A stretch of DNA of 64,000 nt from Rhizobium herbae (GTDB lineage: Bacteria; Pseudomonadota; Alphaproteobacteria; Rhizobiales; Rhizobiaceae), in assembly GCF_019511375.1 (NCBI RefSeq), contig NZ_JAEUAO010000001.1:930001-994000 (forward strand). Direction: 5' to 3'. Under the pieces are notes generated by a model. The model worked only from the letters and a program-made list of their open reading frames with translations, searched no databases and was not told the DNA's origin. This document shows, in pieces, positions 52,316 to 61,825 of the stretch. Positions within the stretch are counted from its first letter, which is position 1; the number at the start of each line of letters is the position of its first letter. The translations under genes were made by a program, and so were the position numbers.

Positions 52316-52789
52316 ATGGAACTGAAGTTCAAGGTCGCGGGCCGGATCGCCAAGCCGGTCTCGGAGGTTTTCGAGGCGGTCATCGACCCCGCGCAATTGT
52401 CGCGTTATTTCACCACCGGCGGCGCCAAGGGCCGGATCGAGACCGGCGCCACCGTCACATGGGATTTTCACGACTTTCCCGGGGCCTTCCCGGTGAAGGT
52501 GGTCGATGTCGTCAAGGACAAGAAGATCGTGCTGCAATGGGCCGCCAATGAAGCCAACCGGATGGAGGCCGACAATGCGGGCGCGGGCTATGACACGACC
52601 GTGACGATGACCTTCGAGCCCGTCGACGGAAACCGGACGCTGGTGACGATTTCAGAGGAAGGCTGGCGCGAGACGGCTGGTGCCCTCAAGGCATCCTACG
52701 GCAATTGCGAGGGCTGGACCGGCGCGCTGTGCGCCATGAAGGTCTGGCTGGAGCACGGCATAAATCTGCGCGAAGGGTTCTACAAATAG
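52316..52789 (+). CDS. SRPBCC/AHSA1 family protein
   Basis: 157 residues from ATG 52316 behind AGGAGGGAAGG. The pattern VAGRIAKPVSEVFEAVIDPA, LSRYFTTGGAKGRIETGATV and NRTLVTISEEGWRETAGALK fits the helix-grip START-like fold of Aha1-type proteins, which bind hydrophobic ligands. The ligand is unknown. It is regulated with the divergent ArsR gene. Confidence 0.88.
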   Translation: MELKFKVAGRIAKPVSEVFEAVIDPAQLSRYFTTGGAKGRIETGATVTWDFHDFPGAFPVKVVDVVKDKKIVLQWAANEANRMEADNAGAGYDTTVTMTFEPVDGNRTLVTISEEGWRETAGALKASYGNCEGWTGALCAMKVWLEHGINLREGFYK

Positions 52790-52810
52790 CAGGTTGGAGG
52801 CGGCGGCGGG

Positions 52811-53926
52811 TCAATCGTCAGGCAGGCCGCGCGACTTCCGCTCGCCCTCCGAAATGACGTTGCCGATGGCGAAACGGAACGATGTTACACGCCGAAACTC
52901 CTCATCCACGGTACACTCGAACTCGATATCGCGCCAAACCCGGCGGCTCACAAAGGCGCCGCCGGTGGCACGCAATGTCTGGCCGGAGATGAGCCCGCCT
53001 CCCTCGGAAAAGGGCACAATGCCTTCGGGCAGGGTTTCCGGTCGTGCGTGGCGTATTTGCTCCAACATCTCGAAGTTACAAATTTGTACGATCCGGCGGT
53101 TTGGCGGCAGTTTGCCGAGCGCCTGGCGCACCCGCGGATTCGAGAGTGCGTCGGCTGTAAACAATTCCCTGGCCTTCGGCAGATCGGACGGCGGCAGCAG
53201 CGGCCTCGCATCGGCTGCCGTGGCGTCGGCCGAGGCGGGCTGTTTCGGATTTGCCAGCGCGACGTCGGACGGCTTTTGCTCCGGTTTCGACAGCGGCTTC
53301 GGCACCGTGCGTATGGCCGCCACGCCTTCGTTCAGGGTCTGGTCGGCATCTTCGGTTTCGGGAAGATCGAGTTCGGGGGGCTTGGCGGCCTTCGGCGTCT
53401 CCCCGGAGGTGTCCGGCTTCTGGATCTCCTTCGCGGCTTTCTCCGTCACCTTGCTGTCGACCGGCGGTGTTGCGCGGTCGGAGCGCGGCTCGACCTCGGG
53501 CCTCGGCAGCGGCTCCGGTCGCGCGCCGCCCGCTTCCGTGCCGCCCTCTCTCGCGGCGGATTCGAAGGCCTGCGGCTGGTTCCTCTGCGACGCGGGCTGA
53601 TTCTCGGCGTGGCGCTGCTCGACACCGGCCCGGGTCGCCGTTTTTTCCTGCGGCTTCATTTCGGCCTGCGGCTTCTGCGCCGTTTTCTTCTCGGGTTCGG
53701 GCTCTTTCTCCGGCTTCGCCTTCTTCTCTGCCGGTTTCTTCAAAGGCTCGGGTTTCTTCTCCGGTTCCGGCACCATCTCGACCTTGATCGTCTCTTCCTT
53801 CCGCGGCTCCGGCGCGGCGGGCGGCAGACGGAAGAGGATGAGCGCGGCGATTGCGACATGCAGCGCAACGGAGGCAACGAGCCCCGCGCCAAAAGTTCCC
53901 CGCCGGTTTTTCAGTGTCTGCTGCAT
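52811..53926 (-). CDS. DUF930 protein with TonB-like N-terminus
   Basis: 371 residues. A single N-terminal membrane helix (GLVASVALHVAIAALILFRL) is followed by a long Pro/Lys/Glu-rich stretch (about 45-255), as in TonB or TolA spanning regions. The C-terminal 115 residues (KARELFTADALSNPRVRQAL, RRIVQICNFEMLEQIRHARP) are the DUF930 domain. It should be anchored in the inner membrane and extend into the periplasm. The function is unknown; no ExbB or ExbD is adjacent. Confidence 0.83.
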   Translation of the reverse strand: MQQTLKNRRGTFGAGLVASVALHVAIAALILFRLPPAAPEPRKEETIKVEMVPEPEKKPEPLKKPAEKKAKPEKEPEPEKKTAQKPQAEMKPQEKTATRAGVEQRHAENQPASQRNQPQAFESAAREGGTEAGGARPEPLPRPEVEPRSDRATPPVDSKVTEKAAKEIQKPDTSGETPKAAKPPELDLPETEDADQTLNEGVAAIRTVPKPLSKPEQKPSDVALANPKQPASADATAADARPLLPPSDLPKARELFTADALSNPRVRQALGKLPPNRRIVQICNFEMLEQIRHARPETLPEGIVPFSEGGGLISGQTLRATGGAFVSRRVWRDIEFECTVDEEFRRVTSFRFAIGNVISEGERKSRGLPDD

Positions 53927-54070
53927 GAGGAGTGGATATGGCCGGATACTGGCCGGCGCGTGACCGGCCGCAGATGGAAGGACGTTCAGCCGGGCTGGCT
54001 GGCCGGCGTGGTGTTCACTACCACGCCGCGTCTTGCGTTCCTAGCAATCCGTTAGCCGCGCCCTGCCCGC

Positions 54071-54448
54071 TCAAGCCTCGTGTTCGGATATCTCGAAACG
54101 GTCGGCATAGAAGGCCAGGTGATCTTTGATGGCGCTCATCGCATCGTGCGGCGCCTCGTAGGACCAGACGGCGTTGGTCAGCCGTTCGCCGCCGGAGGGC
54201 ACGCTGAAATAGGAACAATCGCCTTTGTAGGGGCAATAGGTGGCGTGGTCGGTCCGCTCCAGCAGCGCCATGTCGACATCGGCGCGCGGGATATACTGCA
54301 CCGGCAGATAGGAGGATTCCCGCAGCGTCAGGGCGTTACGGCTGTCGGCCAGGGTCTTTCCGCCCGCCTTCACCACCACGCGACCCGGGTTCCGCGTGAT
54401 GGTGATCGGATGGTCGGGGCCAGGTATCCTGATCGGTTTTTCGGACAT
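54071..54448 (-). CDS. DUF427 family protein
   Basis: 125 residues. The DUF427 hallmarks are ITITRNPGRVVVKAGGKTLA, LRESSYLPVQYIPRADVDMA, YCPYKGDCSYFSV and YEAPHDAMSAIKDHLAFYAD. The cysteines of CPYKGDC are conserved in the family. The function is not established. It follows the GYD protein gene by about 120 bases that include a dispersed repeat. Confidence 0.9.
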   Translation of the reverse strand: MSEKPIRIPGPDHPITITRNPGRVVVKAGGKTLADSRNALTLRESSYLPVQYIPRADVDMALLERTDHATYCPYKGDCSYFSVPSGGERLTNAVWSYEAPHDAMSAIKDHLAFYADRFEISEHEA

Positions 54449-54525
54449 ATGGCTCTCCCCACCCCGCGAAGGCTTTGTCGTTGGCTAGCCGACGATTCAT
54501 CAGCTTCGCTTTTGTTGTTTTGTCG

Positions 54526-54568
54526 CAGGCTTTGATCGGAAAACTGCGAGACACTTTGCCGAAACCTG
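54526..54568. repeat. Dispersed 43-bp palindromic repeat, copy B
   Basis: CAGGCTT (54526-54532) pairs with AAACCTG (54562-54568) except for one G-T. The centre GAGACACTTTGCCG matches copy A at 8584-8625 with one indel and few changes. It ends one base before the stop codon of the GYD gene. Confidence 0.6.
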
Positions 54569-54569
54569 C

Positions 54570-54863
54570 CTAGCCCAGCGAGTTGATCAGTTCGCGGTAG
54601 GCAGCCTCGGGGAAGGCCTTCAATGTGCGCGTGCGCACATTGCCGGCCGAACCGAGGGACAGAGCAAACCGTGCAGCGACCGCGTCATCGGGCGCTTCGC
54701 AGACCGCCACCATGTCATGTTCGCCCATGGTCAGATAGAAGTCCTTGAACGAACCACCCATGTCACTCAGCAGCTTTTTCGCCGCGTCGAGACGCTTCGG
54801 CGAGTCGCGCACCGTCTTTACCCCCTGCTCTGTCCAGTTGATCAGCATGATATACATGGTCAT
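54570..54863 (-). CDS. GYD domain protein
   Basis: 97 residues from the ATG at 54863 behind GGAGGTG. MTMYIMLINWTEQGVKTVRD, LLSDMGGSFKDFYLTMGEHD and VAVCEAPDDAVAARFALSLG match the GYD family of small alpha/beta proteins with unknown function. The 353-bp gap upstream holds its promoter and the rpoD terminator, and no gene. Confidence 0.88.
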   Translation of the reverse strand: MTMYIMLINWTEQGVKTVRDSPKRLDAAKKLLSDMGGSFKDFYLTMGEHDMVAVCEAPDDAVAARFALSLGSAGNVRTRTLKAFPEAAYRELINSLG

Positions 54864-55159
54864 AGCACACCTCCCATGCGGCACGACCTTCAAGGTGGCG
54901 CCGCGATTGACGCCTCCGCCTCCCGCCCATCGGATAAGCCATCCGACATAGCGGACGGCCGATTTCACTCAACAGAACGCGCACAATGAAAACTGGAGGT
55001 TTTAGCAAGCGGAGAAGTATAGTCCTGTCGGCCGAGGCGGACAAGCAAGGGAGGCGATCGAGAGGTGCAGTGAACTCAAGACAGAGCCAGCCCGACTGCA
55101 TTACAAGCCGCTGGCACCTGCGCCCGGACACACACTGAACCACGAGACGCGAACGGCAC

Positions 55160-55192
55160 AAAAAACCCGGCCAGCTTTAAACCGACCGGGTT
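55160..55192 (-). terminator. Intrinsic terminator of rpoD
   Basis: On the minus strand AACCCGG (55192-55186) pairs with CCGGGTT (55170-55164) and is followed by a run of five or more T. It lies 25 bases past the rpoD stop. Confidence 0.85.
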
Positions 55193-55216
55193 CTGCATTT
55201 TTCAACTGGCGCCCGT

Positions 55217-57271
55217 TTAACTGTCGAGGAAGCTCCGCAGCTTGCGCGACCGGCTCGGGTGCTTCAGCTTCCTGAGCGCCTTGGCTTCGATCTGGCGGAT
55301 ACGTTCGCGGGTGACCGAGAACTGCTGGCCGACTTCTTCCAGCGTGTGGTCGGTGTTCATGCCGATGCCGAAGCGCATGCGCAGCACACGCTCCTCGCGC
55401 GGCGTGAGCGAGGCGAGAACGCGGGTCGTCGTCTCGCGCAGGTTCGCCTGGATGGCGGCATCGATCGGCAGAAGCGCGTTCTTGTCCTCGATGAAATCGC
55501 CGAGGTGGCTGTCTTCTTCGTCGCCCACCGGGGTTTCGAGCGAGATCGGCTCCTTGGCGATCTTCAGGACCTTGCGGACCTTTTCGAGCGGCATGGCGAG
55601 CTTTTCGGCCAGTTCCTCCGGCGTCGGCTCGCGGCCGATCTCGTGCAGCATCTGGCGCGACGTGCGGACGATCTTGTTGATCGTCTCGATCATGTGCACC
55701 GGAATGCGGATCGTGCGCGCCTGGTCGGCGATCGAGCGGGTGATTGCCTGCCGGATCCACCAGGTCGCATAGGTCGAGAACTTGTAGCCACGACGATACT
55801 CGAACTTGTCGACCGCCTTCATCAGGCCGATATTGCCTTCCTGGATGAGGTCGAGGAACTGCAGGCCGCGGTTGGTGTACTTCTTGGCGATGGAGATGAC
55901 GAGACGCAGGTTGGCCTCGACCATCTCCTTCTTGGCGATGCGCGCCTCGCGCTCGCCCTTCTGCACCATGTGCACGATGCGGCGGAATTCCGAGATCGAG
56001 ATACCGGTCTCCGTCGCGAGATTCTGGATCTCGGCGCGGATGTTGCGGATCATCGTGTTCTCGTTCTTGGCGAACTCCTTCCAGCCCTTGGCGGCCAGAT
56101 TGGCGATCGACTTCATCCAGTTCGGATCGAGTTCGGCGCCGGAATACTGCTCGAGGAACGAATCGCGCTTGACGCCATAGGATTCAGCCAGACGCAGCAG
56201 GCGACCTTCGTTCTGCACGAGGCGCTTGTTGATGTCGTAGAGCTGCTCGACGAGGCTGTCGACGCGGTTCTGGTTGAGCGACAGCGACTTGACCGCCGTA
56301 ATCAGTTCGTCCTTCAGTTCCTTGTAGCGGCGCTCCTGGGCGGGCGACAGCGTGCCGGTCGCGGCAAGGCGGGCTTCGACCTGCTGGTCCTGCAGCTTGC
56401 GCAGCTTCTTGTAGGTCTCGGCAATGGTGTCGAGCGTTTCCATCACCTGCGGGCGCAGTTCGGCTTCCATGGCGGCGAGCGAGAGGTTCGATTCGTCGTC
56501 GTCCTCTTCCTCTTCCTCCGGCGGCAGGCCCTCGCCGCCGACATTGGTGATGTCGTCGTCGCCACCGCCGCGCGGCCGGCGGTTCTTTTCCTTCTCCTCG
56601 GCTGCCTTGCGGTCGGCCTCGATCTTTTCCGGGCTCTGGAACTGCGGGGCAGCCTTGGCTTCCGGACCGGAATAGGTGGTTTCGAGATCGATGATCTCGC
56701 GCAGCAGCGTGTTGCCTTCGTTGAGCTCGTCGCGCCAGATGATGATCGCCTGGAAGGTCAGCGGGCTCTCACAGAGACCGGCGATCATGGTTTCGCGGCC
56801 GGCCTCGATGCGCTTGGCAATGGCAATTTCGCCTTCGCGCGACAACAGCTCGACCGAGCCCATTTCGCGCAGGTACATGCGGACCGGATCGTCGGTACGA
56901 TCGGTCGGCTCCTTCTTCTTTGTCGTCGCAACGGCCGTGCCGCCGGAGGGTGCAAGTTCGCCGCCTTCGCTGTCGGCGTCGGCATCGCCGTCCTCTTCCT
57001 CGCCGGCCGCCCCGCCCTCCTCGGTTTCCTCGTCCTCGACGACATTGATGCCCATTTCGTTGAGCATCGCCATGATGTCCTCGATCCGGTCGGGGTCGAC
57101 CTGGTCGGAGGGCAGAACTTCATTCAGTTCGTCCATGGTGACGTAGCCGCGCTTCTTGGCGGCCTTGATCATTTTCTTGACCGCGTCATCGGAGAGATCG
57201 AGAAGCGGGCCGTCGGGTGCGCCTTCGCGTTCGCCTTCTGCTTCTTCGTTCTCTTTGACTTTGGTTGCCAT
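55217..57271 (-). CDS. rpoD: Primary sigma factor of RNA polymerase (SigA/RpoD)
   Basis: 684 residues from the ATG at 57271 ([13 protein letters not shown]), the length known for rhizobial SigA; a start nine codons upstream is less likely. Region 1.1 is followed by an acidic non-conserved insert ([14 protein letters not shown]). Region 2 is [20 protein letters not shown] with the -10 recognition segment [20 protein letters not shown]. Region 4.2 is [20 protein letters not shown] and [20 protein letters not shown]. It directs housekeeping transcription. dnaG, a frequent neighbour, is not adjacent here. Confidence 0.97.
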   Translation of the reverse strand: MATKVKENEEAEGEREGAPDGPLLDLSDDAVKKMIKAAKKRGYVTMDELNEVLPSDQVDPDRIEDIMAMLNEMGINVVEDEETEEGGAAGEEEDGDADADSEGGELAPSGGTAVATTKKKEPTDRTDDPVRMYLREMGSVELLSREGEIAIAKRIEAGRETMIAGLCESPLTFQAIIIWRDELNEGNTLLREIIDLETTYSGPEAKAAPQFQSPEKIEADRKAAEEKEKNRRPRGGGDDDITNVGGEGLPPEEEEEDDDESNLSLAAMEAELRPQVMETLDTIAETYKKLRKLQDQQVEARLAATGTLSPAQERRYKELKDELITAVKSLSLNQNRVDSLVEQLYDINKRLVQNEGRLLRLAESYGVKRDSFLEQYSGAELDPNWMKSIANLAAKGWKEFAKNENTMIRNIRAEIQNLATETGISISEFRRIVHMVQKGEREARIAKKEMVEANLRLVISIAKKYTNRGLQFLDLIQEGNIGLMKAVDKFEYRRGYKFSTYATWWIRQAITRSIADQARTIRIPVHMIETINKIVRTSRQMLHEIGREPTPEELAEKLAMPLEKVRKVLKIAKEPISLETPVGDEEDSHLGDFIEDKNALLPIDAAIQANLRETTTRVLASLTPREERVLRMRFGIGMNTDHTLEEVGQQFSVTRERIRQIEAKALRKLKHPSRSRKLRSFLDS

Positions 57272-57532
57272 GTATTCGTCGCTTTCCTTGGACAGCATTC
57301 AACGCGTGAGCGGTGCAAAACTTTTTCGAGGCTCGGGCGCGTCAATCGCTCCCCACCGCGAATCATTACCCCTGACGTAACGGGATGACCTTTAATTCCT
57401 GATTAACCACGATAGTCACACCGAGGTTAGACCGGCCAGCTGCGACAGCGTCGCCGGTTGATCGTATCCGCCGTACCCATTTCACCTACTGTATTAGAGA
57501 TGGTGATTCCCACAATTTTCGGTCCCGTCAAG

Positions 57533-57617
57533 CATTTCCGGCGAAAAACCGTTCAAAACGGCAAAAAAGGCTGAATCAAGCTCATCTCTTCAAAGATTCA
57601 GTTCCACGCCGGAAATG
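57533..57617. other. Compound hairpin in the rpoD upstream region
   Basis: An outer perfect 11-bp stem, CATTTCCGGCG (57533-57543) with CGCCGGAAATG (57607-57617), encloses two inner stems: CCGTT/AACGG (57549-57561) and CTGAATC/GATTCAG (57571-57601). This could fold as a three-way junction. On the minus strand the inner stems are followed by TTTTTT and TTTTT, like small terminators for tdh or attenuators for rpoD. The remaining parts of 57272-57737 show no gene. Confidence 0.6.
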
Positions 57618-57737
57618 TAGGAGGGGTTCCCCAAAAGACAAGGGTTCGGAGGCTTCCCTTCACGCAAACCACCCGTCAAGTTGAAACCTGCTGCTGCCTC
57701 GCGTGGCACTGACGCAGGCGAGACGTGGTTTTACGAC

Positions 57738-58772
57738 CTACCAGTCCATCACCACCTTGCCGGAATTGCCCGAGCGCATCGCCTCGAAACCATCGCGAAA
57801 ATCGTCGATGCCGATGCGGTGGGTGATGATCGGCGAGAGGTCGAGCCCGCCCTGGACGAAGGCGATCATCTTGTACCAGGTCTCGAACATCTCGCGACCA
57901 TAGATGCCCTTGAGATTGAGCATCTTGAAGATGACCTTGTTCCAGTCGATCTCGAAGCCGGTCGGCGCGATGCCGAGGATGGCAATCTTGCCGCCATTGT
58001 TCATCTTGTCGATCATGTCGCGGAAGGCCGGTGCGGCACCGGACATTTCGAGCCCGACATCGAACCCCTCGGTCATGCCGATGCGCGTCATCACATCGCT
58101 GAGATTTTCCTTGGACGCATCGACGACATGGTCGATGCCCACCTTTTCGGCGAGCGCCAGGCGCACCGGATTGATGTCGGTAATGACGACTTTTCGCGCG
58201 CCGGAGCGTTTCGCCACCATGGCGCCCATGATGCCGATCGGGCCGGCGCCGGTGACCAGCACGTCCTCGCCCACGAGATCGAAGGAGAGCGCGGTATGCA
58301 CGGCATTGCCGAAGGGATCGAAGATCGCGGCGACCTCGTCAGGCACCTCATCGGGGATCGCCACGACATTGTATTCCGGAATGCAGACATATTCGCCGAA
58401 TGAGCCGGGACGATGCACGCCGACGCCGAGCGTGTTGCGGCAGAGATGCCCCCTGCCCGCGCGACAGTTGCGGCATTTGCCGCAGACGATATGGCCCTCG
58501 CCCGAGACCCGCTCGCCGACATGGTACTTGGTGACCGCCGAGCCGATCTCGGCAATCTCGCCGACGAACTCGTGGCCGACCACCATCGGCACCGGAATGG
58601 TCTTCTGCGCCCACTGGTCCCAGTTCCAGATATGCACGTCCGTGCCGCAGATGGCGGATTTCTTCACCTTGATCAGCACGTCGTTCGGCCCGGGTTCCGG
58701 CACCGGCACATGCTCCATCCAGAGGCCGACTTCAGGTTTTGCCTTAACGAGCGCTTTCATCATGTTGGTCAT
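57738..58772 (-). CDS. tdh: L-threonine 3-dehydrogenase
   Basis: 344 residues from the ATG at 58772; the frame runs further upstream through repeat DNA. It is a zinc-dependent medium-chain dehydrogenase: catalytic-zinc Cys in [10 protein letters not shown], His-Glu in VVGHEFVGE, structural-zinc cysteines in [15 protein letters not shown], and the NAD fold [20 protein letters not shown]. It oxidises threonine to 2-amino-3-ketobutyrate in the cytoplasm. Kbl, the next enzyme, is encoded just upstream on the same strand. Confidence 0.96.
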   Translation of the reverse strand: MTNMMKALVKAKPEVGLWMEHVPVPEPGPNDVLIKVKKSAICGTDVHIWNWDQWAQKTIPVPMVVGHEFVGEIAEIGSAVTKYHVGERVSGEGHIVCGKCRNCRAGRGHLCRNTLGVGVHRPGSFGEYVCIPEYNVVAIPDEVPDEVAAIFDPFGNAVHTALSFDLVGEDVLVTGAGPIGIMGAMVAKRSGARKVVITDINPVRLALAEKVGIDHVVDASKENLSDVMTRIGMTEGFDVGLEMSGAAPAFRDMIDKMNNGGKIAILGIAPTGFEIDWNKVIFKMLNLKGIYGREMFETWYKMIAFVQGGLDLSPIITHRIGIDDFRDGFEAMRSGNSGKVVMDW

Positions 58773-58796
58773 CTGCTTGTCCCTCTGTGCCTGTAA

Positions 58797-58925
58797 CCGC
58801 CCCTCATCCGCCCTTCGGGCACCTTCTCCCCGCGCGCGGGGAGAAGGGACAAGCGGCAAACTCCGTCGTCCCCGATCCCTGTCTCGTCCCCTCGCCCCGT
58901 TTACGGGGAGAGGGTTAGGGTGAGG
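58797..58925. repeat. Intergenic palindromic repeats between kbl and tdh
   Basis: CCCCTCATCCGCCCTTCGGG with ACCTTCTCCCCGCGCGCGGG is a family Y-like hairpin unit. CTCGCCCCGTTTACGGGGAG with GGTTAGGGTGAGGGG is the inverted form of the unit at 11165-11204. Together they fill most of the 171-bp kbl-tdh gap. Confidence 0.7.
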
Positions 58926-58943
58926 GGCAGATCCACGGCAAAC

Positions 58944-60131
58944 TCAAATCACGCCCAGTTCCTTGCCAACTTCCTCGAATACTGCGATCGCGCGGCGGAC
59001 GTCCGCCTCGCTGTGCGCCGCCGACATCTGGGTGCGGATGCGGGCCTGGCCCTTCGGCACGACGGGAAAGGAGAAGCCGACGACGTAGACGCCTTTTTCC
59101 AGCATCTTCGCTGCCATCTCCTGCGCCAGCGCCGCGTCGCCCAGCATCACCGGAATGATCGGATGGCCCTCGCCGGCAAGCGTGAAGCCGAGCTTGCCCA
59201 TTTCGGCGCGAAACAGCGCGGCATTGGCCTCCAGCCGGGCGCGCAGGGCGTCGCCATTGTCGATCAGGTCGAAGACCTTGAGCGAGGCGGCCGCAATGAC
59301 CGGGGCGAGCGTATTGGAGAAGAGATAGGGCCGCGAGCGCTGGCGCAGCCAGTCGACCACTTCCCGCCTCGCCGAGGTATAGCCGCCCGAGGCGCCGCCG
59401 AGCGCCTTGCCGAGCGTGCCGGTGATGATGTCCACCCTGCCCTCGACGCCGCAATATTCGGCCGAGCCGCGGCCGTGCTTGCCGACGAAGCCGACGGCGT
59501 GGCTGTCATCGACCATGACCATGGCGCCGTATTTTTCGGCGAGATCGCACACCCCTGCGAGATTGGCTATGATGCCGTCCATCGAAAAGACGCCGTCGGT
59601 GGCGATCAGCTTGAAGCGCGAACCTTCGGCCTTCTTCAACTCCTCCTCAAGCGCTGCCATATCGTTGTTGGCATAGCGGAAGCGCTTGGCCTTGGAGAGG
59701 CGCACGCCGTCGATGATCGAGGCATGGTTGAGCGCGTCGGAGATGATCGCGTCTTCCTCCGACAACAGCGTTTCGAACAGGCCGCCATTGGCATCGAAGC
59801 AAGAGGAATAAAGGATCGTGTCTTCCATGCCGAGGAAGGCGGAGATGCGCGCTTCGAGCTGCTTGTGCTCCTCCTGCGTTCCGCAGATGAATCGGACGGA
59901 TGCCATGCCGTAGCCATAGCGGTCCAGCGCCCGTTTGCCGGCCTCGGCGAGTTCCTCGTTGTTGGCGAGGCCGAGATAGTTGTTGGCGCAGAAATTCAGC
60001 ACCCTGGCACCCGAGGCGACCTCGATCTCGCCCGCCTGTTTCGAGGTTATCACCCGCTCGGATTTGTAGAGACCCGCAGATTTCAGGCCCTCGAGTTGGG
60101 ACGAGAGATGCTGGACGAAGGCTGAGGTCAT
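58944..60131 (-). CDS. kbl: 2-amino-3-ketobutyrate CoA ligase (glycine acetyltransferase)
   Basis: 395 residues from the ATG at 60131. It is a PLP-dependent alpha-oxoamine synthase: the PLP Lys is in [14 protein letters not shown], the Asp-His segment in [18 protein letters not shown], and substrate-binding motifs are [12 protein letters not shown] and [15 protein letters not shown]. It splits the Tdh product with CoA into glycine and acetyl-CoA. It is upstream of tdh on the same strand, the usual threonine-degradation pair. Confidence 0.96.
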   Translation of the reverse strand: MTSAFVQHLSSQLEGLKSAGLYKSERVITSKQAGEIEVASGARVLNFCANNYLGLANNEELAEAGKRALDRYGYGMASVRFICGTQEEHKQLEARISAFLGMEDTILYSSCFDANGGLFETLLSEEDAIISDALNHASIIDGVRLSKAKRFRYANNDMAALEEELKKAEGSRFKLIATDGVFSMDGIIANLAGVCDLAEKYGAMVMVDDSHAVGFVGKHGRGSAEYCGVEGRVDIITGTLGKALGGASGGYTSARREVVDWLRQRSRPYLFSNTLAPVIAAASLKVFDLIDNGDALRARLEANAALFRAEMGKLGFTLAGEGHPIIPVMLGDAALAQEMAAKMLEKGVYVVGFSFPVVPKGQARIRTQMSAAHSEADVRRAIAVFEEVGKELGVI

Positions 60132-60303
60132 GAAGGTCGCTTTCCAAACTGAGATCCGGTTGCGATGGAGACCTATCATATTCCCGCGCGGAAGAAAGCA
60201 GAAGACGGCGGCAGGGCGCGGCGTTGCCGCGACAGCCGGCGGTTGGAGCCCGCCCGGCCGCGCGCTGGCTGTCATGGCAGCATGCTGGTCCGGCGAATCG
60301 AGA

Positions 60304-60328
60304 AAATAATTGACTGAGTCAACTATTT
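60304..60328. promoter_or_regulatory. Palindromic operator, MarR-like, before the SDR gene
   Basis: A 25-bp near-perfect palindrome centred on TTGACTGAGTCAA (60310-60322), with 11 of 12 half-site positions matching. It lies 41 bases upstream of the SDR start and overlaps a possible -35 TTGACT. MarR-family regulators bind sites of this shape. No regulator gene is adjacent. Confidence 0.55.
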
Positions 60329-60368
60329 CGGTGTCGATAGGCGATGTATTTTGTGCGACGAGAGAACC

Positions 60369-61139
60369 ATGACCATAGTCGACAGATTTTCCCTGAAGGG
60401 CCGGGTGGCACTGGTGACCGGCGGCGGGCGCGGCCTCGGACTGGAGATCGCCCGGGCATTTGCCGAGGCGGGAGCCCATGTCGTCGTCAACGGCCGCACG
60501 GCAGAAACGCTCGAGGACGCGGTGGGCCGCATCGTGGCCGCCGGCGGCAGCGCGGAGGCTGCGGCTTTCGACATCGCCGACCGCCAGGCGCAGCGCGCTG
60601 CTCTCAGCGGCATCGAGCGCAGCCATGGGCGGCTCGACATTCTCGTCAACAATGTCGGCGCCCGCGACCGGCGGCCGCTGGCGGAGTTCGACGACGAGGC
60701 GATTGTCGACCTGATCCACACCGATCTCATCGCCGCCACGACGCTGTCGCGCGATGCCGCCGCGATCATGAAGCGGCAAAACCATGGCCGGCTGATCTCC
60801 ATCACCTCGATCAACGGCCAGGCGGCGATGCCGGGCGACGGCATCTATCCCATCGCCAAACAGGGGCTGACCGGGCTGATGCGGTCAATGGCCGTCGAAT
60901 TCGGCCCCTACGGCATCACCAGCAATGCCATCGCGCCGGGCTGGTTTGCAACCGAGACCAATGCCGCGATGGCAGCCGACGAGGACCTCATGCCCTTCGT
61001 GCGCCAGCGCATTCCGGTTGAGCGCTGGGGGCGGCCGGACGAGATCGCCGGCGCCGCCCTCTTCCTTGCCAGCGACGCCGCCTCCTTCGTCAACGGCCAT
61101 GTGCTGACGGTCGACGGAGGGATGACGGTCAGGATGTGA
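60369..61139 (+). CDS. SDR-family oxidoreductase
   Basis: 256 residues from ATG 60369. It is a classical short-chain dehydrogenase: cofactor motif [22 protein letters not shown] (NNAG-like), catalytic Ser in ITSINGQ, and Tyr/Lys in YPIAKQG. The C-terminus [20 protein letters not shown] is typical. By sequence it could act on a sugar acid (gluconate 5-dehydrogenase-like) or another alcohol; this is a guess. It is divergent from kbl and preceded by a strong palindrome. Confidence 0.87.
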   Translation: MTIVDRFSLKGRVALVTGGGRGLGLEIARAFAEAGAHVVVNGRTAETLEDAVGRIVAAGGSAEAAAFDIADRQAQRAALSGIERSHGRLDILVNNVGARDRRPLAEFDDEAIVDLIHTDLIAATTLSRDAAAIMKRQNHGRLISITSINGQAAMPGDGIYPIAKQGLTGLMRSMAVEFGPYGITSNAIAPGWFATETNAAMAADEDLMPFVRQRIPVERWGRPDEIAGAALFLASDAASFVNGHVLTVDGGMTVRM

Positions 61140-61306
61140 GCAACTGGCCGGATCGAGGCACGGTGGTGAATCAATCTTTCGGCGCTTTCGCCCAAGCCAC
61201 TGAAGAACAGCGGCTTTTCGGCGCTCTGGCGACCGAACGCACAAATTGCAGCGTCCGCACCGCCGATGGCAGGAAGACGCTGCAATCCGTTGAATCGATT
61301 CGCTGA

Positions 61307-61729
61307 TCAGTCGGTGACGGTCAGAACGGCCTGCATCCCCGCTTCGTAGTGGCCCTTGAGATTGCAGAGCAGCAGGTAGGTGCCGGCCTCGAGATCAGCC
61401 TTCAACTGACCATCGGCGCCCGGCGCAAGATCTTCAACTTCACCAAGCGATTGGAGCTGCTTTTCGTCGACGCGATGCTTCTTGGTGAGTAGCGGAATCT
61501 TTGCGTCCGCCGATTTCAGACGAACCAGCACCATTTCGTGCTCCTCGCCCAAGGCGGCATTGTGGACCTTGAAGACCGCCGGCCCTGCCTCGACGGAGGT
61601 CTGATCGAGCGTCAGCGACATCTTGCCGCCGCCCTCGCCGTCTTCGACGACATTGATCGTCGTGGCGGCGAAAACCGGGGTGGCGATGAAAAGGGCGGCA
61701 AGCGCCAGGGATGCATTGCGGATAAACAT
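61307..61729 (-). CDS. Periplasmic cupredoxin-like copper protein
   Basis: 140 residues from the ATG at 61729. A signal peptide (FIRNASLALAALFIATPVFA) is followed by a small beta-sandwich. A full type 1 copper ligand set is visible: H64 in GEEHEMVLVRL, then C122, H127 and M132 in LLCNLKGHYEAGM (C-x4-H-x4-M). It should carry electrons or bind copper in the periplasm. No partner oxidase or reductase is adjacent. Confidence 0.82.
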   Translation of the reverse strand: MFIRNASLALAALFIATPVFAATTINVVEDGEGGGKMSLTLDQTSVEAGPAVFKVHNAALGEEHEMVLVRLKSADAKIPLLTKKHRVDEKQLQSLGEVEDLAPGADGQLKADLEAGTYLLLCNLKGHYEAGMQAVLTVTD

Positions 61730-61825
61730 GGAGCTTCCTGTCTGTTGTTGATGTTGCACTGCCGAGATAGGTGGCAATACTGACAGGGTGCTGAACCGCG
61801 GCAGCAAACCTTGACCGGGCGGTTG

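Noticed and set aside
55259-57388. A 709-codon open frame opposite rpoD
   Set aside because: It is a shadow of the highly conserved sigma-factor gene; its hydrophobic runs mirror acidic sigma segments.
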